Origin: Diplolepis rosae
Taxonomy: Eukaryota > Arthropoda > Insecta > Hymenoptera > Diplolepididae
Reading direction: 5' to 3'
NCBI GenBank assembly: GCA_030998225.1
Contig: JAPYXD010000742.1
Location: 1,736,001-1,800,000 of the forward strand
Length of the DNA: 64,000 nt
Below are positions 44,498 through 56,321 of this stretch, piece by piece. Each line of letters opens with the position of its first letter. Within the stretch, counting starts at the first letter, position 1. The notes under the pieces are model-generated. The model saw only the letters and a list, made by a program, of their open reading frames with translations. It was not told where the DNA came from and did not search any database. Both the position numbers and the translations under genes were made by a program.

Positions 44498-44910
44498 CAC
44501 GGAGAAAAATGGAGTGTCAAGCTTAGAGTGTCAAAATTTAGGTATGTCAGTTTTATATTGCAGATAGTACCACCTACTATCTATCATTTTTTCTTGATAG
44601 TCAGGGAGACCATAATTTTATAGTCTATTTGAATATCGACAGAATGTCAGGTTTACATTCTGAAATAGTTAACCTGTCAACAGTGTCAACACTTACACTC
44701 CGAGATAATCGAGCTAATTAACGCTCCTGAGATACTCAGGTTTACATTCCAGGATTCTCATACACTCTGGGAAAGTCAAGCTGAACATCTAGTTTTTACA
44801 CTTCACAGATAGTACTTCACACCATGTAGAATGTTATTCCATAGTTAAAACTCCAATATAATCAGTTTGACACTCCAGATGTTTAATTTGACACTTCATT
44901 TTTTTCCGTG
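44498..44910. mobile_element. 413-bp MITE with CACGGA/TCCGTG ends and TG duplication
   Basis: CACGGAGAAAAATGGAGTGTC at the left and the complement of it (GACACTTC…TTTTTCCGTG) at the right, flanked by TG. Copy 1 of the host repeat reads GTGTGCC across the empty site. Many GAGTGTC and GACACTC words are scattered inside. Confidence 0.75.
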
Positions 44911-45115
44911 TGCCAAAGCTCAATTCAATCCGACAATTTTTTTCTATCCAGAGTTATTGAGTATATGACCTATTACTACTGCAGACGGACAGACAGACAC
45001 TTTCGTAAAAACAGGTTTTTCTGACTCAGGGGATCTCAAAACGTAAAGATTTGACGAAAATTCCGAAAATTATTTTTCACATAAAACCAAAACCTTAATT
45101 CTCATATGATGAGAA

Positions 45116-45514
45116 TCTAAAAGACATCAAATTTAGATCTTTCTTAATAATATTAATAACTCTAAAATTAATTAACATTGTGAAAAGTCTGTAGTCTCAT
45201 TTCAAAGGTAAGTTTTCATAGTATTTTTCTAACTAATTAAGATGTTTTTGGAATTTTTCTGCTAGATTCTGCTCTAGAATCAAACATGGTAATGAAAAAT
45301 CATCAAATTTCAAATGATGATTGTACTACATTCATTTGAAGAATTCAAAAAATCCAAAATAAAAATTTCTAAATTTATTGAAATATGATATACATCAATT
45401 TTTAAAAACTTCTTGAAGAAGCTACATATTTTAAAAATTACATGACTTTTTTTAATTCTGTTCAACCTCAAGATAGAATCCAGGAAGGAATTTCTAAAAA
45501 TATTTTGATTAAGT
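45116..45514. repeat. hAT-arm-like remnant, left of the solo LTR
   Basis: 45240-45514 resembles 49560-49790 in the left hAT arm (AATATGATA…CATC, AAAACTTCTTGAAGAA, GATAGAATCCAGGAA). It continues after the LTR at 56887 (CACTATGAAGACAT), so the LTR inserted into an existing arm copy. Confidence 0.55.
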
Positions 45515-45611
45515 TGATAAGGTCCTCGGGGATGGTGTAGGAAGTGGGAGAGGCTCTTATGCTAAGTGAAGGCAGTGAGAGTAACGAGACTCGCGAGTTT
45601 GGGTTAAACCA

Positions 45612-46487
45612 AGCTTGTTTATTAATCCCTTCTCAGTACAGTTCGTCCTTTTTACAGTGGTGGCCTTCTGTATGGATGCGCTGTGGGTCGTGGCGCTGAC
45701 CGGGGCCGGGCTGGGCTGCCGATGTAACGCGTGTTCGGGCCGCGTGGCCTTGCAGGTGGACGGCACGGCCGGGTAGGCCGTCTCCTGGTGGAAGGGTCGT
45801 CCTGCGGTGGCGGAATTAGTGCTATCTTCGGCACTGGCGTTTTCCTGGTCTGCTTACATGCTGTCGTATTCAAGCCTGGGGACTCGAAGTTCTCTTTCCC
45901 TGTTGGGGCAAATAACCGACGCGGTGTTGGTCGAGCGTGAGGCGTAACTCGGGCCTGTCTAGGTCTTAGCCCTGGGGACACGTGGATTGGGGAGCACGTT
46001 AGCTCTAGCTCCCAGATAGGGGACCCTAAGACTTCATCCAGGGTACGTTCCCTCCGTCCGTAAGCTGGCTCAGGCGTCCTCGGCGTCGGGGCGGCGTACT
46101 GCCCTTCCAATTGGTCGAAAAGCGCGGAGAGCTCCGCACTTGACAGCGGGGCGGTGTCCGACGTCGGCGGTGTGGCGGCTGGAACGGGTAGTGGTGAGGC
46201 GGCTGCGATTGTCGGCGTCTCGGTGGGTACCGTAATGTCTGACGCGGGCCTGGTCGTGGCGAGTTTCGGCGTTGGATGGTACGGCCGGGGTAGATTGTCC
46301 ACCGGGGCAGTCGTGGCTATTTCGTCATAGCCTGGGTGGTGGGGATCGTACCCCGCGGCCTCATCTGCGTCGTAGGGACAGCTCTTTCCGGTTGGCTCGG
46401 GACCCAGGGGCTCGGTGGTGACCTCGCCTGTGGAGTCCCTCTTTTCCTCGGCTTTCGCTTCCGGCGTTGTTTCGTAGACACCAGCTG
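45612..46487 (-). CDS. Proline/threonine-rich open frame in the solo LTR, function unknown
   Basis: The minus frame is open from a splice-acceptor-like site (T-rich then CCCAG, 46488) through 46302 to a stop at about 45652, more than 270 codons, without an ATG in the listed part (it begins at a GTG at 46302). It would be joined to an upstream exon ending at a donor at 47239. The protein is low-complexity: many PTP, RPxR and PPP stretches, a mildly acidic SSAELSALFDQLEG segment and a basic C-terminus. No domain recognised. An AATAAA follows in the minus direction at about 45620. It could be a gag-like or regulatory protein of the LTR element, or non-coding GC-rich sequence. Confidence 0.35.
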
Positions 46488-46559
46488 GGAAAAAAAATTG
46501 GGAAAAAGGCGGTTGAGTGTCTAGACTGCCGTGTGGGGTGCCAGCGGCTCGAGTCGCGT

Positions 46560-47220
46560 AAGAGCGAGTGTGTGTCTCTGAATTCCAGTGACGGGGTAGA
46601 GTGCGTGGCGAGAGAGAGAGAGAGAGAGAGGCTCGCTGTGTATCCAGCGGTTCGAGCGAGTGAGGAAGGATGTCCCTGAGTGCCAGTGACAGTGCAGAGC
46701 GTGGATGGTGAGAGAGAAAGAGAGAGAGTAAAGGGACAAAAAGATGTCACTGAATACCAGTGACAGTGTAGAGCGTGAGTGGTGAGAGAGAAAGAAAGAG
46801 AGTAAGGGAGAGAAAAAAGAAATAATAATGTCACTGAATACCAGTGACAGTGTAGAGCGTGAGTGGTGAGAGAGAAAGAGAGGGAGCAAAAGAGAAAGGA
46901 TGTCACAGAGTGCCAGTGACAGTACAGAGTGTGAGCGGTGAGAGAGAAAGAGAGAGAGTAAAAGAGAAAAAAGAGCTGTCACCGAGTACCAGTGACAGTG
47001 TAGAGTGTGAGTGGGGGGAGAGAAAGAGAGGGAGAAAGGGACTCGCTGTGTATCCAGCGATCCAAGTAAGGGAGAGAGCTGTCACCGAGTACCGGTGACA
47101 GTGTAGAGTGTGAGTGGTGAAAGAGAAAGAGAGGGAGAGAGGGACTCGCTGTGTATCCAGCGGTCCAAGTACGGGAGAGAGCGTGTCACTGAGTCCCAGT
47201 GACAGTGTGAAAAATGTGCG
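46560..47220. repeat. Tandem array of hairpin-forming units
   Basis: About eight units of 70-105 bp, each with GTCACTGANTNCCAGTGAC (a 7-bp stem hairpin), AGTGTAGAGNGTGAGTGGTG and a GA-rich run. Some units also carry ACTCGCTGTGTATCCAGCG. The array lies in the proposed intron of the LTR transcript. Long open frames on both strands across it (for example 46361-46906) result from the repeat and are not genes. Confidence 0.85.
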
Positions 47221-47449
47221 TTAAATGAGGAAACTTACGGTTGGCTGAGGCTGGAAACGGACCGGGACCGGAGTCGGGAGCAGAAAAGGCACCAAGTGGA
47301 GTTGGTACATAGTATACTTTATTCTTTTAATTCGAACTACACTTCTAAAATAAAACTTAGAATAAAACACTTTGGTTATTGGCGAGGTTGCTTGGTGGCT
47401 GCTGTCTTAGATCGGGGATGCTACCCTGAACTGAACTGTCACTCAAACG
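47220..47449 (-). promoter_or_regulatory. Transcript start, R-like region and splice donor of the solo LTR
   Basis: On the minus strand, from 47449: an initiator-like CAGTTCAGTT (about 47440-47430), AATAAA at about 47318, and a consensus donor CC/GTAAGTTT at 47239. The TATA box lies on the other side of the hAT insertion (56340-56331). The arrangement is that of an LTR R-U5 segment with a splice donor. Confidence 0.45.
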
Positions 47450-50031
47450 CATTGTCTCCAGAACGTGGGATTTTTCGGCCCCCACCACGTTCCCATCTGG
47501 GAGAAACACATGCAAACGTGGCGCGTCAGTGTGTCGGCTCTGCTACACGCTGCGGTCACCAGCTTCGTGTAAAGCCGAAGGTGCACGAAGACGGACTTCG
47601 TTACAATGCTTGAGTTTTCAAGATATTTTTAGATTTCACGCTTTCGTTTATCGAGTCGAAATTAAGAATTGTATTTTTCTCGAGTACGTGCAAAAGAGGC
47701 GCGAAGCAAACGACGAATTTGAATTAACGAAGTATATAGTTCAAGAAATAACACTTTTCTTCAATTTCTTGAAGAAAGTCTGCATGAAATAAACATCAGT
47801 ATGATCTTGGAAAATTTCATGAGGATTTCAACACTTCAAAAATAAACTTTCAGTGAAATTTAGTGACAATAAATGTATAAAATTTGAATCAATATATAAT
47901 TTTCCATTCAAATTTATATACTTCTTACTAATTTTGTACATTTAACAATTTTTCAATTAGAACAATATTTTCTATCAAGATAAAATGAACATAAAATTCA
48001 AGTTCATAATTTATATTTTCAGTTATATGTTAGAAATATTTTCATCTCACATTTTTGTAGCCTAAGCACAAACTTTTCATTCCAAAACTTAAAATCTCTA
48101 CGGAAATGGATAATTGTTTAATAGCAGTAGATAAATTAAAAAGCTAAAATATGTGTTTATTGGTATTTCCATATTAACATATAAATATCAATCAACTTTA
48201 AATTTTACATAAAAATGTTCGTTCGAAGTGTTCAAATCTTGTTACAATTTGACAAGATTTTATGGAGGAGTGCAATCTTTTGAATGAAATATTTTGTAGT
48301 TCTTAATTTGTCTGTCCGTCTGAAATCGTAGTAAGATTTGAACAGTAAACAACAAATTTTCCAATAGAATTCAGGATCAATAATAATTGATTCAGGAAAT
48401 ACTTCAACTCTGTAGAGCATTTTTGTATTTCGAATTCAAAATGTGTGCTTAAGCCACAAAAAAGTAAGCTGAAAATGTAGATATAAAACTAATTATGTCA
48501 TGTTTATGTCTTCTTAATGGAAAATACTTTGCATATAATTCTCTAATTCGATATTTTTTTAATGTATGAACATTTAATAAGACAATCTTTCTTCTTTGTG
48601 AGAAATCTCAATTTTAAAATTAAAATTCTACGCATAGGATACAAAAAAATAATATGAAAATACTTTTATTACAGAATTTTGAAATATACAAGTTGACCAA
48701 TTTTTAATCGAGTAAATCGGCTACTTTAAGCAAAAAATTATGTTAAAAATATTTTATCAAAAAAAAATAAGACACATTAAATTACGGTTTAAAATCCACA
48801 TTCATAGATTGATGGTAAAAGCAGTTTAAAGTTTTTTAATCTTACGTTTTAGTGACGTCTGCACAGACTTTTAATCAGATAAATGAAATGCTTTATAGAA
48901 AGTCAAAATTTTCTTATTACTGCACTTAATCAAATTTATAAAGTAAAAATATTTTTTAATTGATGCTTTCACTCAATTCTTTAAACATTCATTAATTGAA
49001 AATTGTACTCAAAATTTAATCTTGCAGCGTTCCAATATTCCCAAAATGTTACAAAATCTTATTAATCATTATTTTAGTCGAATTATTTTCAAAATATTTA
49101 AAAAATAAATGTAAATATTTTGATTAAATACTCTGTCAAATTTTGCATTTGACTGATCTTGCAAAATTGTTGAAAGTTTTGAATACCGATAGAAGAAACT
49201 TTAAATGAAATTTTATGTCCATAAATGCTTAAAGTTCTATATAGAAATATCAACTACAACATTCTCAAATTTTATAAATAAATTACTAAATTCAAAAAGT
49301 TTCGGATTTTTTTAAAAACTGTACAAATTTCAAATATGAATCAGTCAAAATCTACTGATTATCAGTGAAATTTGACTGATTTAAATAACTAAAAACAGGT
49401 TACTGTGAATCAGTCAAATTTCAGTGATTACTTCAGAGAAAGTAACTGATTTAACAGTGAAAAATATTGTTTCCACTGATGATTCAGTGAAAAGGCAAAT
49501 CACTGATTCAATCAGTGAAAATTTGACTGATTCAGATTTAGAGTGTATACAAATTTCAAATATAAAGTGTACTCTGTACATTAATCAAACAAATTTTGGA
49601 GATGAATATTTTAATAAATATTCCTAAATATTATTGGAATATGATACATATCGATTTAGAAAAACTTCTTCAAAGTACTCAGACATTTTTCTTATTTTAC
49701 GACATTTTTGCACCATGTTTGACCTTTGGGTAAGATTCAAGAAAATAATTGTAGACATACTTTCATTACTTAGTGAAATACTATGAAGACTTGCTTTTTA
49801 AATTAAAGCGAAAACTTTTAAAGCCTTTAACAATCGGTTGCATAGATTCTGCTCTAATCTTGGACGCAATTAGAGAAATAGGTTTTTTTGCTTTTTTTAG
49901 ATCTAGTTTTTGCCTTAAACATAAAAGGAAGAAAACACATTTGAAATATTAAAATAAAAAAGCTGGTTCATTCTTAGAGATTCCCAAATATTCTGAAATA
50001 AAACTCCTTTCCACACCACCACGGAGGTAGA
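47450..50031. repeat. Left inverted arm of the hAT element
   Basis: Ends inward at TCCACACCACCACGGAGG/TAGAGTTTA, mirrored at 53371. It contains a cluster of ACTGATT/AATCAGT words (49330-49560). AT-rich and non-coding. Confidence 0.88.
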
Positions 50032-50859
50032 GTTTACTAGTAATAGTTCAATAAATTTTATGTACTCTAAATAAATTTTTTCGTAATTGCAGAAAACTTA
50101 TTCCAAATACAAAAATTGTATCTTTAAATGTACAGGATAATTAATTATAAAAATCGTTCGAATTTGAATTTCAAGGACTTGTACACACTTTCAAGGCACA
50201 GCGTTTTTCCTTTTGCAAAAATTTTTAAAACTTCTAATTTTTCAAGTAATTGGGAGAAGTACATTTAAAAAAAAAATTGCTTTCTCTACTTCCACTCGCG
50301 CTAGCTTAACAAATTTTCAGAATTTTACGATTTTATTAATATTGTATTAAGTGTCTACATTTTCTGAAACTATCTACAGGAGAAAAATTTTAATACTTTA
50401 GTAAAGAAAGTTTTCTGAAAAGTTGTAGCTCAATCAGATTATTAGCCAAAAAGTTACCAATGTTTTAAATCGCAAACAAACGGTATAGAGGTCAAATTGG
50501 AGACGAAAACAAATAATAATAGCAACCTTCTTTTGTTTTCTTCTAAGATATACTTGATTCTCGCTTTATGCGTTATTTGAGAAGGCAAGAGTGTGAATTC
50601 TTCATATTTTTATCGTAATTCCTTATATACTAGAATATTAGATCAGAATTAATATTAGAATATTATATTATTATTTAGTGATACGTGAGTGCTCTTACGT
50701 ACGTTATTGTTTGATGCTTGTGAGTAAGTTTATTTTGTGAAACTTAATTTGTGTGCAGATTACAAATTATTCACATTCGCTCAATTTTATCGACTTTTCA
50801 TCTTATTAATTCTTTTCAAATAATTCTGTTTTCCTTCGTCGTATAATTTATTGTTCACA
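50032..50859. other. 5' flank of the hAT transposase gene
   Basis: AT-rich. It should hold the promoter, but no well-placed TATA-initiator pair was identified. Confidence 0.4.
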
Positions 50860-52895
50860 ATGAGTAATCCGGTTGACCCAAATTCGAGTGTTTTGAAGGA
50901 CAGCCAGGTTCAAACGAAGGTTGACCACCGTTTGAACTCTGGTTCAAACGAATGTCAACCCGCTAGAAAAGTCATGAAAAATGCAAAAAACTTTCAGTTG
51001 GGATGGTTTGAGGAATTTCCGTCGTGGAGAGAGTGGGTGGTTACATTAGCAGATGAAACAAGATTTCATTGCAAAATTTGCAATAAAACGTTGCTATGTG
51101 GCAAATCGGAAATTGAAAAGCATGAAGCATCTTTATCACACAGAAAGAAGCAAGAGTTTTCAAATAAATTAGAATGTTATGGAGTAGTAAGTGAAAATTA
51201 TTCTAATGTAACTGCCAATTCTTACAGTGTTGAACCTTGTGTAGCAAGTTCTTCTGCTTCAGAATTCACAAATTCCACGATTTCAGAAAGTGTTACTTTC
51301 AAACAGAAAGTACAAGAAGCAGAGATTAGGATTAGTACATTTTTCGTAGAGCATAATTTACCATTCGCGATTTCATCAGAATTGATAGGACTTTTCCAAG
51401 ATATGGAACCTTCGGTTTTAAAAGACGTTAGATTGAGCCACACTAAAATGGTCCTAGTTGTAAATAACGTCGTATTTGCTGCTGAAACTGATCGCATGGC
51501 AAATATTTTGCGTAAGCAATCATTTTCAGTGTACGAAGACGAAACGACCGACAGGACTCTAGAAAAGTGGCTGTCATTAATGGTTCGATATGTGGAGCCA
51601 CCGACATTTTCTGTCAGGGTGGAATTGCTCCAGCTTATTAATGTAAATGCTTCGGATTTTTCTGCCCCTACAATTTTTGATGCTTTCGAAAAAGCATTGT
51701 CCGGGCAGAAAATCCCTTTATCTAATATCTGTGCTTTAGCTTGTGATAATGCACAGGTGATGGTCGGCAATAGGTCCTCATTTAAAACAAAATTAAAGGA
51801 AAAACGTCCCCGTTTAATTGTTTTTCCGTGTGTCTCGCATTCGTCAGCAATTGTAGCAAAATATGCTTGTGCCACAATCCCAGATGTAGAGGATTTAATC
51901 AAAGATTTGCCAGCTTTTCTTAATGCTAGCTCCAAGCGAACGGCTATTTTTCGATCGATTGTTTTGGAATTAGGAAATGACTATCAAAAAATTCCTAGTC
52001 ATTCTGAAACTCGCTGGCTTGTCCGCTATCGATGCATAGATATTATAATAAAGAATTGGGAAGTTATTCTTCAGTATCTTATGGTCCTCGTATCTGAGAA
52101 GGTAGAGAAGGCCAAAGACTTGTTAGGAAAACTGCAGAATCCTTTGACACTCGCATATTTCCTATTCTTGAAATTTACTTTGAATAGGTTCAACGTATAC
52201 AATGCGAAATTTCAAAGTCGCGAAACAATGGTTCAGGAACTCCAGCCAAACTCGGCTAAATTCTTCGTATGGATCTATTTCTTCGTAATTGCTTGAAATT
52301 TTATGTCACAGCAAGCGAAGAAATTCGCAATCGACTTCCTTTTGATGACATCTTTTTGTCTTGCGTTGCTGTTTTCCGGCCTCAAGTAGCTTTCTATGCT
52401 GATCGAAGCGAAACTTTTCCTAGGGTCTGGAAAGTTTGTCAAGATTTAGGGTCGTTTGATAGAATAGGTGTACAAAAAGAGTGGGATTCTTTACTCAAAA
52501 TCAGACAGGAACTCAAAGAAAAGTGGTCGAATTTATCTTTTGACGAAATGTGGTCTAGTATCGGTGTATCTTCGACGAGTACAGGAGAAAAACTTTTTCC
52601 AAATTTGACCTCAGTATTGAATCATGTTCGGAGTCTTCCTCATTCAAATGCTGAGGCGGAGCGAGGTTTCTCCATGCTCACGGACGCGAAAACTCCAAAA
52701 AGAAATCGCTTAGGAAACAGGACGGTCAACTCAATTTGTGTTACTCGATCAGCCCTAAAGGCGAGAGCTGAAACAGCCAGAACAACGAGCATCACTTCGA
52801 AGCATTTGCAATTAATGACCGAAAATCTATATGAGATGGCAGAAAGTGATAGGGAAAGTGGTTTGTCGCTCTTCGCTCACGAAGGAGAGGATTAA
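50860..52895 (+). CDS. hAT transposase with BED zinc finger, one frameshift
   Basis: ATG at 50860 (the open frame extends three codons further up without ATG). A BED-type finger C71-X2-C74-X13-H88-X5-H94 is followed by the hAT core: YEDETTD with the first catalytic Asp (about residue 228), ALACDNAQ with the second (about 295), FPCVSHSS (the CXXH motif), SETRWLVRY, and a C-terminal dimerisation region LPHSNAEAERGFSML that supplies the Glu. The first frame ends at 52296 and the second continues from about 52262 in the -1 frame to 52895, so a single-base indel splits a protein of about 680 aa, a normal hAT length. It cuts and pastes DNA at 8-bp targets. It probably belongs to a ZBED/ZNF862-like branch, but that is uncertain. 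Confidence 0.88.
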
Positions 52896-53368
52896 TTCTA
52901 ATGGCCAAGGCATGGCGTTAATCAATTTCAAACCCCTTTCTTACTCACAAAATAATGACATTTTATTTCTTATATCAGAGATACGTTCTTTATTCCTTTC
53001 TTCGCGTGCCTCGGGTATGGAAATTGTTTAGTTTTAATTATTATTTTGTGAGTAAGAAAACATACTGAAATTGAGTAATATCACGCTTTGGGCATAAGTG
53101 AGAGGCAAGGGGACTCACAATAATCAAGCACCCCAAATCATCCCGAATTAATCAAACTTCTTCATTATTTGATTTAAAACAAAACATTTTTGTTCGACGT
53201 ATACTGGCATTTGATAGAGGCAAGCCTGAAGTACGGGCTACATTTGTAGCGTTTTTTTTACCACTTTGCTTCATTTTTTTCCTTTTTCTTTTTGCTTGAA
53301 AGCAAAAACCCTTTTCGTTTCGTTGGACGTGGACTAGGCCTACAGTGGATACCACGTAAAAAAACGAG
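52896..53368. other. 3' flank of the hAT transposase gene
   Basis: Contains an imperfect inverted repeat AACCCCTTTCTTACTCACAA / TTGTGAGTAAGAAA (52930-53060) that may act in 3' end formation. Otherwise unassigned. Confidence 0.35.
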
Positions 53369-56313
53369 CCTTAAACTCTACCTCCGTGGTGGTGTGGAAA
53401 GGAGTTTTATTTCAGAATATTTGGGATTCTCTAAGAATGAACCAGCTTTTTTATTTTAATATTTCAAATGTGTTTTCTTTCTTTTATGTTTAAGGCAAAA
53501 ACTAGATATAAAAAAAGCAAAAAAACCTATTTCTCTAATTGCGTCCAAGATTAGAGCAGAATCTATGCAACCGATTGTTAAAGGCTTTAAAATTTTTCGC
53601 TTTAATTTAAAAAGCAAGTCTTCATAGTATTTCACTAAGTAATGAAAGTATGTCTACAATTATTTTCTTGAATCCTACCCAAAGGTCAAACATGGTGCAA
53701 AAATGTCGTAAAATAAGAAAAATGTCTGAGTACTTTGAAGAAGTTTTTCTAAATCGATATGTATCATATTCCAATAATATTTAGGAATATTTATTAAAAT
53801 ATTCATCTTCTAAATTTGTTTGATTAATGTACAGAGTACACTATATATTTGAAATTTGTATACACTCTAAATCTGAATCAGTCAAATTTTCACTGATTGA
53901 ATCAGTGATTTGCCTTTTCACTGAATCATCAGTGGAAACAATATTTTTCACTGTTAAATCAGTTACTTTTCACTGAAGTAATCAGTGAAATTTGACTGAT
54001 TCACAGTAACCTGTTTTTAGTTATTTAAATCAGTCAAATTTCACTGATAATCAGTAGATTTTGACTGATTCATATTTGAAATTTGTACAGTTTTTAAAAA
54101 AATCCGAAACTTTTTGAATTTAGTAATTTATTTATAAAATTTGAGAATGTTGTAGTTGATATTTCTATATAGAACTTTAAGCATTTATGGACATAAAATT
54201 TCATTTAAAGTTTCTTCTATCGGTATTCAAAACTTTCAACAATTTTGCAAGATCAGTCAAATGCAAAATTTGACAGAGTATTTAATCAAAATATTTACAT
54301 TTATTTTTTAAATATTTTGAAAATAATTCGACTAAAATAATGATTAATAAGATTTTGTAACATTTTGGGAATATTGGAACGCTGCAAGATTAAATTTTGA
54401 GTACAATTTTCAATTAATGAATGTTTAAAGAATTGAGTGAAAGCATCAATTAAAAAATATTTTTACTTTATAAATTTGATTAAGTGCAGTAATAAGAAAA
54501 TTTTGACTTTCTATAAAGCATTTCATTTATCTGATTAAAAGTCTGTGCATACGTCACTAAAACGTAAGATTAAAAAACTTTAAACTGCTTTTACCATCAA
54601 TCTATGAATGTGGATTTTAAACCGTAATTTAATGTGTCTTATTTTTTTTTGATAAAATATTTTTAACATAATTTTTTGTTTAAAGTAGCCGATTTACTCG
54701 ATTAAAAATTGGATAACTTGTATATTTCAAAATTCTGTAATAAAAGTATTTTCATATTATGTTTTTGTATCCTATGCGTAGAATTTTAATTTTAAAATTG
54801 AGATTTCTCACAAAGAAGAAAGATTGTCTTATTAAAGCAGTTTATTCCCAGAAATTAAAAATCATTTACTTAATATTTCGATTCCAAACATTGAATATTT
54901 ATTGACTTTGAATAAAACAGAAAAAAAATTTTTATGAAGGTTTAAAATCTTTTTACAATGTTACGAATTGGGCCGAATTTAGAATTACGAAATCTTTCAT
55001 TATAAAAAGAAAAGTCACTCACATGAAATAAACTTCTGTAAGAATTATCAAGATTGAAGAGATCTCAAAATATTTGAAAAATAATGCAATTGTAAAATTG
55101 CAATTTATATCAATATTTGACAAATTTTTAGCTTTCTCAATCAAAGCATTATCCGGAAATTTTTAGTTCCTATAAAAATATGGAATATTTATCAATTTCT
55201 TGAATGTTCATACATTAAAAAAATATCGAATTAGAGAATTATATGCAAAGTATTTTCCATTAAGAAGACATAAACATGACATAATTAGTTTTATATCTAC
55301 ATTTTTAGCTTACTTTTTTGTGGCTTAAGCACACATTTTGAATTCGAAATACAAAAATGCTCTACAGAGTTGAAGTATTTCCTGAATCAATTATTATTGA
55401 TCCTGAATTCTATTGGAAAATTTGTTGTTTACTGTTCAAATCTTACTACGATTTCAGACGGACAGACAAATTAAGAACTACAAAAGATTGCACTCCTCCA
55501 TAAAATCTTGTCAAATTGTAACAAGATTTGAACACTTCGAACGAACATTTTTATGTAAAATTTAAAGTTGATTGATATTTATATGTTAATATGGAAATAC
55601 CAATAAACACATATTTTAGCTTTTTAATTTATCTACTGCTATTAAACAATTATCCATTTCCGTAGAGATTTTAAGTTTTGGAATGAAAAGTTTGTGCTTA
55701 GGCTACAAAAATGTGAGATGAAAATATTTCTAACATATAACTGAAAATATAAATTATGAACTTGAATTTTATGTTCATTTTATCTTGATAGAAAATATTG
55801 TTCTAATTGAAAAATTGTTAAATGTACAAAATTAGTAAGAAGTATATAAATTTGAATGGAAAATTATATATTGATTCAAATTTTATACATTTATTGTCAC
55901 TAAATTTCACTGAAAGTTTATTTTTGAAGTGTTGAAATCCTCATGAAATTTTCCAAGATCATACTGATGTTTATTTCATGCAGACTTTCTTCAAGAAATT
56001 GAAGAAAAGTGTTATTTCTTGAACTATATACTTCGTTAATTCAAATTCGTCGTTTGCTTCGCGCCTCTTTTGCACGTACTCGAGAAAAATACAATTCTTA
56101 ATTTCGACTCGATAAACGAAAGCGTGAAATCTAAAAATATCTTGAAAACTCAAGCATTGTAACGAAGTCCGTCTTCGTGCACCTTCGGCTTTACACGAAG
56201 CTGGTGACCGCAGCGTGTAGCAGAGCCGACACACTGACACGCCACGTTTGCATGTGTTTCTCCCAGATGGGAACGTGGTGGGGGCCGAAAAATCCCACGT
56301 TCTGGAGACACTG
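53369..56313. repeat. Right inverted arm of the hAT element
   Basis: Mirror of the left arm. It has an additional segment at about 54837-55205 between GTCTTATTAAA and ATGTTCATACATT. The 220-aa minus frame at 55971-56633 runs across the element end into the LTR and is not a gene. Confidence 0.88.
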
Positions 56314-56321
56314 CTCAAACG

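Larger units (their letters stand above)
42426..45115. repeat. Dispersed repeat R, copy 2, with two insertions
   Basis: From about 42520 (GCCTTAAAGAACACA, GCGCTTCGCGCTCGATTTTC) the order of blocks follows 15880-16910, ending with ATATGATGAGAATCTAA near 45115. It is interrupted at 43132-44186 and 44498-44910. Outside the insertions the two copies are clearly related but diverged. Confidence 0.75.
47450..56313 (+). mobile_element. 8864-bp hAT transposon with multi-kilobase terminal inverted repeats
   Basis: CATTGTCTCCAGAACGTGGG at the left and its near-complement ending GGAGACACTG at the right, with the exact 8-bp duplication CTCAAACG outside both ends (47442-47449 and 56314-56321). The arms pair over 47450-50031 and 53369-56313 with only sporadic differences, plus about 369 bp present only in the right arm (about 54837-55205). 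The unique core (50032-53368) carries the transposase. Typical hAT termini are only tens of bases, so arms of 2.6-2.9 kb are exceptional. Confidence 0.9.

Noticed and set aside
46361..46982. Long overlapping minus frames with repeated SLSPS/HSRSTLS-like peptides, and plus frames of similar length
   Set aside because: They are translations of the hairpin tandem array and GA-rich runs; both strands are open for the same reason.
49424..49627. 67-codon plus frame rich in TDS
   Set aside because: Produced by the ACTGATT word cluster in the hAT arm.
51222..51935. 237-codon minus frame
   Set aside because: Antisense shadow of the hAT transposase.
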